Shown in pieces: positions 15,456-26,492 of a stretch of 64,000 bases of DNA. The stretch spans positions 1,079,001-1,143,000 of the forward strand of contig NC_060109.1 of NCBI RefSeq assembly GCF_021155765.1, read 5' to 3'. Source of the stretch: Diprion similis (taxonomy: Eukaryota; Arthropoda; Insecta; Hymenoptera; Diprionidae). The notes beneath the pieces were generated by a model, which was not told the origin of the DNA, did no database searches, and worked only from the letters and a program-made list of their open reading frames with translations. Position 1 is the first letter of the stretch. Each line of letters opens with the position of its first letter. Made by a program: the position numbers and the translations under genes.

Positions 15456-18400
15456 ATGGTCGACGTTGCTGCTGCAATCCCTGTAACCAACGGCGGCGGT
15501 TCTTTGATGGGTCGAACTCGGGGCGCCTTGAGGTCAATGCGATCTGCCCTCGGAGGTGGCGGCGAGTATCTTCAGGGTCTAGGAAGCAGGCTAGGATCAG
15601 CGCTGAGCAGCAGCCTCGAGGATAGCGAATTGACGACGACGCCATCCTCACCGTCATCGCCACCGCGCCAAGGACCTTCACCGGCGATGAAACAGGAAGC
15701 CGACGAGATCCGGAGGCGGAAGCTACGACTCCCAAGGTACGCGATCGGCGTTTCGGAAATTCGGTTAGAAAGGAAAAAGGAATTTTTTATTCTACCATTC
15801 TCACTTTTGTTCAATTATAATTATGTTTGAGGCATTTTCTAGACATTTTTTTTTTTTTTTTTTGGTGACCAATGAAAAGATAGAACTTTGAAATTTTTAT
15901 CATATATTTGGTAACATTTCAGTGGCGTGTAAAAAAATTTTCCAGGCATGAATCTTCGTAACAAAATAAGTTGTGCCACCTCGAAGACAACCGTTTGGGA
16001 AAAAAAGTTGTTGAGTGTTTTCATGATTCCGGTTGATTGGCTCATTTGACATCAAAGAATCAAATAGCATTTTAATCTGTAAGCCTGTGGCGATAGAATG
16101 AACTATAATCATTTGAAAATTCCGAGCGGTTCTACAATTTTTTTTTTTGGAAGCAAAATTATCGAAATAGTTATGAAATTTTACAATTAATTTTCAAAAG
16201 CCTGTCAATTATTCAATTTTCAATATTTTCAAATGATTCTAGTTGATCCTATCGCCACCTGTTCACAGATTAAAATGGTGTTTGATTTTTTGATTTCAGA
16301 TAAGCCAATCAGCAATTTTTTTCAAAATGGGTGTCTTCAAGGTGCTAAAACTCATTTTATTACGGAAATTTATGTCTGAAAGTTTTTTTTTACACATTAC
16401 TGGAATATTAATAAATGTATCATGAAAAGTTCAAAGTTCTAACTTTTTATTGGTTGACAAAAAAAAAAAAAAAAGCCTAGAAAATGCTTCAAAAATTTCC
16501 TTAATGTATTCACTTGTTTTTTACAATCTCATTTGTTCGAATAATGATTTTTTTCAATTCGGACAAGATAAAGAATTTATTATAATTAGTGCAATCGCAA
16601 TTTTTTTTTTCAATTCAAGTTTGATCTTCTAACAGAAAGCAAATTTTGGCTAAGGACTATTCAAACAGTGCAATTTGAGGTTTTTTAAATCCCAGAAACC
16701 GTCACTCATTGATTCGAATATTATTACCCCAAATTGAGAAATTTTCTGATCCTTAACGCAGGTTTGGATCCGGCATGTCCTACGAGGATTACGAAGCGAT
16801 GGCGCGGCACAAACTGGAGCGACAAGGCAGTGCCACGTCCTCAAGGTCCTTGAAGCGTTATCCTCCGGGGATGACCTACGAGGAGATCACATCCTCGAGG
16901 AATTCGTCGGGCGCCAGGATCATCGAGGTGGCGAAAAAGCGGGAGGATAACGATCAGCCGCAGGAGGCCGAAGAAAGTTCACCGGAAAGTGTAGGACCTC
17001 TGCAAGAAAAGGATATCAAGGCGACTGGCACCGATCCTTACGAGAAATTTCATTACAAAATGGGTGAGATTTTTATCGGTGATAAATGAGCTCGTTTCGT
17101 TTGGAGCGAAATTTTTGAAAGAAATAAAAAAAAAAAATGCAAGCATTTGGAAAATGAAAATTTGAAAAATCTCATCTGGAAAAAAATCAACGAGACCAGT
17201 GACCTTTGAATTTTTGATTCTCTTTTTGTTTTAACTAAATATGTACATTCCTATTTTGCATATTACATATTATGTGTTGTTAATATTTTTGCCAAAGCAG
17301 GGACAATGGTCCGGGAAATTTTCAAATTAGGTAACGAAGAAGAAAGATACCGTAATTTTTCGACGTAGGTATAACTGTTTTTTTATTCAGTTTTCACGTA
17401 GAAGCAACACTCGTAAAGTATTTTGCATATATAGCAATAATTTTATATATTGTTTACACCTAATGCGAGAACCGTTCAAATACACCTTCGTATGTTTGTT
17501 TGTGCAAAATTACGCAGCGTATCATTTGTTCAAGTGTGATTCTTAGGTATAAATGATACGTATGTGTACATACAAGTACAATAGTGAGGTAGAACACTTT
17601 GTAAAAGTAGATTATCGATTGTTTCTCTGACGACAAGTAGACTCAACACAAATTAACATTCGTCAACATTTGATACATATACAATAATATATTTATTATC
17701 TTATGCCTCGAGAGCAGTCTTCGTGCGATTTGAAAAAATTTACTTATACGATGAATCATGACATTTTTTTTTTTTCAAGTAAATATTATCGAGAAAACTT
17801 TACACAACTTTTCTGCCAAAGTTCTTAAATTTCTATATTATTTTCGTTCAACTTCTTAACTCTTTAAAAGTTATGATTATTTTCTTCAGAAAGGATTATA
17901 ACCTAAATATACTATCAACAGTTATTCTAACCTATGCAATTGATATTTGACCAATTTTTTATTATAATTTAATGCCTCTTTTAATCGGTATGAATAATTT
18001 GTGCGAATTGACGGCAAGAAAAAAAAAATTAACAGTAGATATCGCTAGTTAATTTTAGTTTAACACAGGTAGGTGAAAACGGATAGCGTTTTATTAGCAC
18101 TAATTTTCGTAATTAATCATAAACAAATAATTGTTGTCAATGTGCCTAGAGATCATAATTAGAATTAAATACACGACAACTAGCAAATTAATTTTGAATT
18201 GTTTTTTTCGTTGTTGTTGTTGTTGTTTTGTTTTATTATAGAGTCACGGTCGCGTCGGATAGAAATAAAATAGCCGGTGTGAAAAAAATTGTGTTCAGTC
18301 ACGATGGGTATGTTTTTTTGCGAAGAGTAAATTAAATCACGTTTTTTTCTAGATCTACCGTGCAGCAGTGGATCCAACAGCGATCAAGACGGTTATGGAC

Positions 18401-21400
18401 CAAGTACGAGTTTAGATTCGAACATGGATGGTCGGCGAACTTGGCAGAGATCAGGCAAGTGCCATTTTCCTTGATGTAAAAATATTTTTCTAAATTTCCT
18501 TAAACAAAAAAAAAGGGAGAATGAAAAATGAAGAAAACTAGTCGATGAGAAATGGAATTAGGAAAGGGTGGGGCAAATTGGGCCCCTAAAGAAAATAATG
18601 CCTAAAATTAGAATAAGATGTTTAGTTTTCGTATGGAACACAATTGTGTTAAATTATTATCTAGCCTTCTCGAGAAAAAGTAATCATGAATTCAAGTTCA
18701 GAAAATTATTTGACTTTGACGAGTTGAGAGTAAAGCACAACTTGAAACTTTTCGCGTTACGATAACTGTGCGATTACTCGAGTAAATGATTTTCGAATAA
18801 TTCATACTTAGTAAAATATTCAGGTGATGAATTTTATTCCTTGTTATTTAAAAAATTTCAGGGGGTCCACTTTGCCACCAAATTTTTTCAAGATATCAAA
18901 AATTTCAAGGGACCCACTTTGCCCCATCCTCCCCTATTACAGAAACTACGTATCGCGATTTCCTGTTAAGTTTACGAAAAAAATGAAAGCCAAAAAACAG
19001 GTTTCTATGAGAAATCGAAAGATTTGAAAAGAGACAATTATTAACAACAAAAAAAAAAAAGAATTCTCCGCAGACGTTATTCTTTCACGCTTTTAACACC
19101 CTTGTCGACAGGATCTTCCGGTTCCTGTCAATCCTGGGCGTCGAGTTTGTCGGCTGACAGTCAATCCGAGGAAGCAGCAGCCGACTTTATGAAAAGCTTT
19201 GTTCCGATGCTTTTTGAGAGTCCAGACAGCGTTGATCAGGAACAGAAAGCAAAATTTGGGCAAATGGTTTTGGTACGTTTAACTCGGGATATTTTTTAGC
19301 CAAATTCAAACGCTTTCAAGCTTACAATATATCGTAAGTAAAACTTATTCTAAAAAATGAGAAAAGTTGAACGGCCATTTATAGAATGAGCGTCAATTTT
19401 TTATTTTTTATTTATAGAACGAAACCTTCGATATTGTGATGAATAAAATTTAAATTGATGAAATCAAAGTCGTTTTCCTCAGATAAATGATGTGTTGCAA
19501 CTTATTTTCATACGGTTTAAAGAAAATGAAATTAACACAGGTTTTTTTTCTATTATTATTTTTTCTTTTCTTTCTTTTTTGATTCTACGTAATGTAGAAT
19601 TTCGAAGCAAAGTAGTGAAAATAAAAGGAAGCTGGAAACATTGATTTACGACTTTCATCCATTTTCGTCGATTCTTTCTAGACGGAAACGGGGCGAGTTT
19701 GGTTTTCGAGGGTGGTAAACGCGCGAAGGGCGCGAGCCTGCGTGACTGAGGGTTCGTTTTACTCCTTGGCTCAGCATTTTGCCGTCGCATTATTCGAGTG
19801 TCATGAGGCCGACGATTTTGCCCCGGCGAAGAGTCTGATGAACATGTGTTTCACATTCTATCACGAAGGTTTGTTCAAACGATTGAAAAATTTTCATTAT
19901 TTAACCAAAATTATTAACTATTATTTTCAAACAATTTGATTTTCATTCAGCAATTAAAATAAAATTAATGGTTCGTCATAAATTACTGGCTTATAAAGGT
20001 TGAAACTTTTGTTTTAAGTTAAGTCAGTAGTAGAAAAACAAAAAATAAATTATTTTTACGGCATGGGCATTGAAACGTCCACTTTTTGTGGCAGTTTTCG
20101 TTCCGTAAAGTGACGCTTTATACGGCAGCGAACAAAGTTGAGGAATAAAGTCTTTATTCCGCAGTTTTGATGCGCAGTTCGAAGTGCGCATCCCAAACTG
20201 CCGAATAAAGTAGCTTCGTCGAACAGATCGCGACATAACCTCACTCTTCGTTATGCTTTTCAATGCCCATACCGTAAAAAATATTGTATGTGGCATGCCC
20301 GTAAGCCATTTTTTCGCTCGGATAATTTCAGTACTCGCTTCCGGCTCGCTTCCGGCTCGCTTCCGGCTCGCCTTCAACTCGTCCTGAAATCTTTATCCTT
20401 GCAAAAAAAAAAAAACAGACGGTTTACGGGCATGCCACATAAATAGCTATTTTAATGTAGAATTTTAATCTTACAAGCTGAGGTTTGCAAATTTCGTTGT
20501 AACAAAAAATTACCCAAAAGAAAAAGGAAGAACAAAGAATTTTAAATAAAGTCATGCTAATTCAAGAACAATTTAGTGAAAATATACGGCGTCGATTGCA
20601 AGCAATTATTACTATATTTAATTAAGATAAAAATCATTGTTGAAGTAGTTTTAAACGTGTTTCGAAATTTCACATGAAACCGTTTGAAACATAGTGAAAC
20701 AGAAATTGGAATTATTTGAAGTGGCGAAAATCAATGTATCAATGACCGATTCGTCTCATTTCATTGACAGTCGAAGTTCCCGGTTTAGAACCGTATCGAG
20801 AATATCTTTACACTCATCTCCGAGTCCAGCCGATATGGACGTCGATGCGTTTCTGGACGGCAGCCTTTTTCGACGCGGTTCAATGCGAAAGGGCGACTCG
20901 TCCGGTTCCTCCGAGAAACAAGAGCCTTGCTGGGGAGGCGATTGCAGCCGATGACAGAAGGTTTCAGGCGAATATCGTCTTCGGGCAGTTGGGGTAAGCT
21001 AGGACGATAATTTCCTTAACTGTGTGCGCAAAGTTCGATTTTGCGCATCCGAATCAGGGCGCGAAATAGCAGATTTTATAAAACTATCTAGTTCCTCCAC
21101 AACAAAAGACATTTTGACTAAATTCTCGCACCAGTGCGGGAATACACTATTTTACGCACTCATTTGGGTGCGCAAAATAGAATTTTTCGCACGCGGTTGG
21201 AGAAAAACAGTATTATGCTAAATATGTACGCCAAACGTGATGTGGTTTTCGTATTTCAACTACACTCGTGCGTTAACATCCTACTCAGCGCAGTTTTTGC
21301 GAAATATACTATTACCACACTGTATAATATTTACTTTGTTATAATGACTAAAATTTGTAATGAAATTTTTTTTAATATTGTTGGAATTACGGAAATATTT

Positions 21401-22337
21401 AGTTGTCTGGAACAAAAGGAATTCATCCCTATATTATTATCCTGTTGAGTAATTTATGGGTTTTTAGGGAGAAAATTTTATTTGATTCGATCAAAATTTA
21501 TTCCAATCCTTCACCTTTTTTCCGAGGATCTTTTGTTCTTGGTGCGATTGCGAATACAAATTTTTCCTTGTTATTACAATATCAAGTCTGTTTGTTGATT
21601 AAGCTTTATTAATTAAACCAAGCCGCAAGACGTGACAATTTAAAATATTGAAATGAAAAGGACGCGTGAAAAAAAAATTCATTCTACGTCATGGGCATTG
21701 AAAAGTCCACTTTTTGTGGCAGTTTTCGTTCCGTAAAGTGACGCTTTATACGGCAGCGAACAAAGTTGAGGAATAAAGTCTTTATTCCGCAGTTTTGGTG
21801 CGCAGTCCGAAGTGCGCATCCCAAATTGCCGAATAAAGTAGCTTCGTCGAACATATCGCGACATAACCTCACTCTTCGTTTTGGTTTTCAATGCCCATAC
21901 CGTAAAAAATATTGTATGTGGCATGCCCGTAAACCGTTTTTTGGCTCGGATAATTTCAGTACTCGCTTCCGGCTCGCCTTAAGCTCGTCCTGAAATCTTT
22001 ATCCTTGCAAAAAAAAAAAAAAAAAAAAACAGACGGTTTACGGGCATGCCACATAAATAGCTATTCCTCGTCGTCAAATCTTTTCCATTTTTCAGCACCT
22101 TTACGTGCAACATGCACGCGTTTGGATTATCCCGAAATCTGTGCCTCGAGTTTTTGAGAAAACAGTGCGCCATCGCTAATTTGTCATCGGGTAAGTTTTG
22201 AGACTGGGTAAGAGAAAATTTGCGAAATTGAATCCTACCTTTCACTACATAATTTCTATTGTTTATCTTCAGAGCAAGAGAAAATGCTGAAAGACAATAT
22301 TGAGAGAATGTACGACGAGACGGAACCTTGGCGATAA
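15456..22337 (+). CDS. KIAA0513-like protein (8 exons, 471 aa)
   Basis: Inferred exons: 15456-15736, 16762-17063, 18353-18454, 19112-19272, 19682-19868, 20771-20993, 22096-22190 and 22273-22337. Phases are consistent throughout and the length is exactly 471 codons plus TAA. The C-terminal half matches the conserved region of human KIAA0513, a cytoplasmic brain-expressed protein, as I remember it: ADFMK with QEQKAKFGQ (exon 4); [25 protein letters not shown] and MNMCFTFYH (exon 5); [27 protein letters not shown] and GQLG (exon 6); [12 protein letters not shown] and LRKQ (exon 7). The family is linked to the SBF1/SBF2-type domain and is implicated in neuronal vesicle or signalling roles; the molecular activity is unknown. 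The N-terminal 200 residues are Ser/Pro-rich and arthropod-specific. Exon 3 seems to use a GC donor (AG then GCAAGT at 18455). The start is inferred; AATAAA at 22505-22510 fits the 3' end. Confidence 0.88.
15826..16493. repeat. Fold-back (MITE-like) element in intron 1 of the KIAA0513-like gene
   Basis: Termini TTTGAGGCATTTTCTAG and CTAGAAAATGCTTCAAA are inverted repeats with one mismatch. The arms stay alignable for about 270 bases each, for example the tgaccaatgaaaag region on the left against the ttttattggttga region on the right. No ORF, so non-autonomous. Confidence 0.75.
18561..18935. repeat. Short inverted-repeat element in intron 3 of the KIAA0513-like gene
   Basis: The left end contains GGGTGGGGCAAATTGGGCC; the right end contains its imperfect complement GGGACCCACTTTGCCCCATC. 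Repeats with this GGGGCAAA-type terminus are common in insect genomes. No coding capacity. Confidence 0.6.
20051..20450 (+). repeat. MITE family M1, copy 1 (intron 5 of the KIAA0513-like gene)
   Basis: Two nested inverted repeats sit side by side. The first has arms at about 20051-20075 and 20256-20280 (core GGGCATTGAAA / TTTCAATGCCC). The second has perfect 17-bp arms ATGTGGCATGCCCGTAA at 20288-20304 and TTACGGGCATGCCACAT at 20424-20440. It ends in AAATAGCTATT. An 11-bp unit (cgcttccggct) is expanded to three here against one in copy 2. No protein is encoded. Confidence 0.85.
21684..22065 (+). repeat. MITE family M1, copy 2 (intron 6 of the KIAA0513-like gene)
   Basis: Same orientation and nearly the same sequence as copy 1. 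Its right end is only about 30 bases from the acceptor of exon 7 (AG at 22094-22095), so the element border or its poly(A) run may affect the branch-point region. Confidence 0.85.
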
Positions 22338-22504
22338 TCATTGATTGATCGATGATTTATCAATGTAAAGAGGACCATCGGATGAGAAGAAGAAATATTA
22401 AGTCCCGAAAAAAATTTATCTTTATAAAATTTCTTATCATGGAAGAATGAGAAGACTTGCAGAGCGAAGAAATCGCGAAATATTTGCCGCCGAAAAAAAG
22501 GCAG

Positions 22505-22510
22505 AATAAA
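22505..22510 (+). terminator. Poly(A) signal AATAAA of the KIAA0513-like gene
   Basis: Canonical hexamer about 168 bases after the TAA at 22335-22337. Confidence 0.5.
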
Positions 22511-22860
22511 ATTGGTAAAAAATAAACGAAATCGATTATTCACCAGAGATTTTTATTTTAAAATCGATTATCGAGTTTCAGGGATTGAAAGGATATCAAT
22601 TCTTGTAGATTTATGTACACTTTATCGCTGATGCAGCACTAATTATACAGTGAAAAAATATCAGTAAAAACCATCAAACAAATTTTACGGATAAAAATTA
22701 TAAAGAAACTAATGCTTTACGCATAGTAATTCCAATTATTTCTCAAACCGTTATAATTCCTATAGAAATCATTTTTCACAGAATTTTATGAAAAAATCGA
22801 GCATAAAGATGACCGTCGATAAGTCAATTTAGAATTGCGCCTCTGATTGTATAGAATATA

Positions 22861-23624
22861 TGGGGCATTCCAGGTCAATACGACAAGGGTCTGACCCTCA
22901 CCCTCTCCAATCTGAGTCTTAATGACCGGAGGTGTTTTGTTAGCCTAAAATAACATCTCGAAATTTTTTTCAGATTTTTACCAAGCCCCCCGACCCCTTA
23001 AGATGATATTTTCGAAAATGGTCAATCGGACATTTTTGAAAATTATGAAAAAAATTACATAAATTCTGTAGGCAAAAAGAAAAATATCCCAATCAAAATC
23101 GAAGTGGGCAGGCAAAACGGTAATTTTTTATCAATTTTTTTACTGAATAATTTTTTTTTCTTCAGTAATTTCGACTTTTTTCGCATTTTTCAGGATTCAA
23201 CATATTTTCCTATATAATCTATATAATCAATAAAACATATTTTCCTATATAATCTATATAATCAATAAAATATATTGAATCCTGAAAAATGCGAAAAAAA
23301 TCGAAATTACTGAAAAAAAAAAATTATTCAGTGAAAAAATGGATAAAAAATTACCTTTTTGCCTGCCCACGTCGATTTTGGTTGGGATATTTTGCTTTAT
23401 GCCTACAGAATTTATGTAATGTTTTTCATAATTTTCAAAAATGTCCGATTGACCGTTTTCGAAAATATGATCTTAAGGGGTCGGGGGGGCGTCAGGGGGC
23501 TTGGTAAAAATCTGAGAAAAATTTGGAGATGTTATTTTAGGCTAACGAAACACCTCCGGTCATTAAGACTCAGATTGGAGAGGGTGAGGGTCAGACCCTT
23601 GTCGAATTGACCTGGAATGCCCCA
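22861..23624. repeat. Fold-back element FB1 with 4-bp TATA target duplication
   Basis: The left end TGGGGCATTCCAGGTCAAT is the complement of the right end ATTGACCTGGAATGCCCCA. The two arms are near-perfect inverted repeats of about 340-370 bases. TATA flanks it at 22857-22860 and 23625-23628. The centre holds a roughly 33-bp direct duplication (cctatataatctatataatc type). No ORF of its own. Confidence 0.85.
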
Positions 23625-23631
23625 TATACAC

Positions 23632-24239
23632 TAGGGTGGTGCAAAAAAACCGATTTTTTTTTCTTCTTGAGTTGCGTGTGACAAAATGTTAGTTTTTGAT
23701 GTTTTGAGAGCCCACTCCAAAGGACAGTTCCAAAAAAATTTTTAAGAGGTTGCTCCACATTTTTTAAAACGTCAGAAATCGTCAAAAGCCCAATTTTTTT
23801 TTTTATATTTTTTTCTCTTTACGGTATAATTTTATAGACAAAAAAAATAAGCTTCCGAAAGTTTCAGTTCAAAATTTGAATTTGGAAAGGTTGCTCATAA
23901 TTTTTTTTCAATTTTTTGGTGCATTTTTTTAGATTTTTTCGAGCAACCTTTTAATATTCATATTAAAATTTCATACATTCGTTTTCTTTCATTTGGTAAA
24001 AAAGAATCGATAAAAATACACCACGACATGAATTAAAAATCAAACAAAATAGTGAAAATATAATTTTTTTAATTATATTTTTGGACGATTTTTGACATTT
24101 TAAAAAATTTGGAGCGACCTCTTAAAATTTTTTTTTTTTCGAGCTGTCCTTTGGAGTGGGCTCTTATTACATCAAAAACCAACATTTTGTCACACGAGAC
24201 TCAAAAAAAAGAAAAAATCGGTTTTTTTGGGCCACCCTA
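23632..24239. mobile_element. hAT-like non-autonomous fold-back element FB2
   Basis: Termini TAGGGTGG and CCACCCTA begin long inverted arms (cttgagttgcgtgtgacaaa against gtcacacgagactc, and ccaaaggacag against ctgtcctttgg). A perfect 8-bp direct repeat, ATATACAC, flanks it at 23624-23631 and 24240-24247. Eight-base duplications with TAGGG/CAGGG-type ends are typical of hAT transposons. No transposase. Confidence 0.75.
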
Positions 24240-24346
24240 ATATACACGTATGATATATACATGTATGTAAACAAAGAGACTTAAGATTTACGTATAAACT
24301 GACTTTCAAAATTCGGGAGATGAAATACATGTGATTAATTTATACA

Positions 24347-24827
24347 TGGGGCGTTCCACGCCAAATCGGATGATTTGAAAAATTTAGATTTCTAATTTCC
24401 TCGATTTTTTTAAATATTTTTACTACCCCTCAGAAAAGCCTTTCTGATAAATTTTAAGATTTTTTTGATGGCTTGTTGAAAAAATATCATGTTTAAAAAA
24501 AAAAAATCGCTCTTTTTTGATTTTCTGTTCATATCTTTCTTAATACTGGTCCAAATTGAAGCTTTTTTTTATCTTTGTTCTTAGATGACCTGGACAGAAA
24601 AAAATACACCAAAAATATTCAAAGTATTCTCGATTAAGATTTTCAAGTTTGAAATTTTAAATCGTGTTTTTGAAAGTGATTGTATCGTTCGATATTTTTG
24701 AAAATTTGATATTTTCTCAACAAGGAATCAAAACAATCTCAAAATTTACCAGAAAGGCTGTTTTGAGGAATGCCAAAAAATATCAAAAGATCGAGGAAAT
24801 CACAAATCAAGATTTCAATACGCCCCA
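24347..24827. repeat. Fold-back element FB3, related to FB1
   Basis: Ends TGGGGCG and CGCCCCA are followed by inverted arms sharing the gatcgaggaaat / atttcctcga and agaaaagcctttctg / cagaaaggctgtttt segments. The TGGGGCRTTCCA terminus is shared with FB1, so both belong to one family. No target duplication was clear. Confidence 0.7.
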
Positions 24828-26418
24828 AATATACAAAAAAAAAAAAAAAAAAACACAGAAACGAGTCAATTTTACAATACGAGCTGCTTTACACGAGAGA
24901 TCTGCGCATGTTTACAGTATTAAATAATTAAACATATACAACTATTATAAATAGATCTGATGCAAAGCATATCAGCACGATAGTATTATGAAGATATGTA
25001 ATGTAAAACTGACAATAAGAATATAAATGATAAATTATGTATTTAATGTATAAATGATATATTGTAAATAGAAATTATATTGAATGTAATTGAATGAGAA
25101 TATAAAAAAATAAAAATTAATTTACTACTCCAACCGAATACGAAACTTGTCGTACTTTGACTCTTGAAATTGAAATTCATCTTAGAATTGATTATTTTCT
25201 TAAAATTCTTTATTTTAAATTACATTATCCAATCGTCTTGGCTATGTATTTAGAAAAATTGTGTCGATGTTATAGAAAAAACTCAATTGATGTGAGTTTT
25301 TTTTTTTTTTTCAAGATTAAAGTTGAAACAGTATCTTGTACTTCGTTATTTTAATGTCACTTTCTTGAATTGAAGAATATCGCATGACTATCTCTGGGAA
25401 ACCAAGACTATATTGATAAGATTCTAAAGGTTATGATCTTCCAAGAGCAGTTGAATAATAGTTTTCGCAATATATTAGGTTACCAAAATTATCACGACTA
25501 TAATTTAATAGATAGAAAATAACTGTAATTTCTGTAAAAATTGTACCTCGCGTGCTAAGTTTTTGTCTGATTCTTGGTAATGAACACGATAATCGTCGTG
25601 AATGGAAAAAATAAAACTCTGAGTACAAGGAAAAAAAAAAGAGGAAATCTTTTCATTTCAAAAACGCGAAGAACGCTTCATCGAACAAATTTCATATTAT
25701 TATTATCGTTGGCACAAATATTTCAAATCACTGAGATGCGAGGTCAGCACCGAATCTTGCTTACCGATCCGTTATCTAGTGATTCGATATACTGTTTCCT
25801 TTATTTAATAAGCTTTGATCACTGTTCGTAAACAAAGCGATAAAAATATGATGAAATAATTTCATTACTCGACAACAAGGAAAAAATTTTACAAATATAT
25901 GCTGGCTCCTCTGGGAAGCTTTAAATTGGACTAGAATTGGGGAAAGTTTGAAAAAACGAAGCGGAAAAATTTAATGAAATTTGTACAGTAATTTTCCCTG
26001 AAAAAATTCTACGTTTGCGTAAAAATGGAAAAAGCTCTACGGATTTCTTCGCAAGAATCTTCGAAACGTAATAAAAGTTGTTGAAAGCAGATAAAAATTG
26101 TATCAAATTTGTAGAAATTAATAATCGAATTGTAGTTACTGAATGTAATATATGGTGAACAATGATGGTGACTGGGCGTCGAAGATTGAATATCAGGCGG
26201 GAATTTCTGATGTTGGAAGAATATTTTTACCACGACGCGTTACGTATGTGAAGAAAAGTTTCCTCGACCGTGAGTTGGGTGTGAAGCTACGCATTGAATC
26301 GCAATCGAGTGGAATATGGAGTTTTGAAACGATTAACTCTATTCGTGTGTGCGATGATATTCTTTCCCACATGTGAGATATTCATACAAGAATAATCGTC
26401 AACACAGAGACACGGAGC
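24828..26418. other. AT-rich DNA upstream of the gene array
   Basis: Contains poly(A/T) runs and short unsupported ORFs only. The last few hundred bases are the upstream flank of array copy A. Confidence 0.4.
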
Positions 26419-26467
26419 TGATAACTCGATTCTATATCAGACCCGCAGAATGAGCGAGCGTCTCAGT
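26419..26467 (+). promoter_or_regulatory. Core promoter of array copy A
   Basis: TGATAA (GATA-type) at 26419-26424, TATATC at 26433-26438 and Inr TCAGT at 26463-26467. With the Inr adenine 26465 as +1 these lie at -46 and -32, and the leader is 28 nt. The same spacing recurs in all seven copies. Confidence 0.7.
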
Positions 26468-26492
26468 ATCCAAAGGATTTTGTCGTGATACG

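Noticed and set aside
20024-20377. Minus-strand 117-codon ORF, also at 21679-21924 and 53146-53535 (plus strand)
   Set aside because: It lies entirely within the MITE M1 repeat or its edge and has no transposase features; open frame by chance.
23289-23610. ORFs of 72-83 codons inside FB1
   Set aside because: They sit in a palindromic arm with equivalents on the opposite strand; no protein family.
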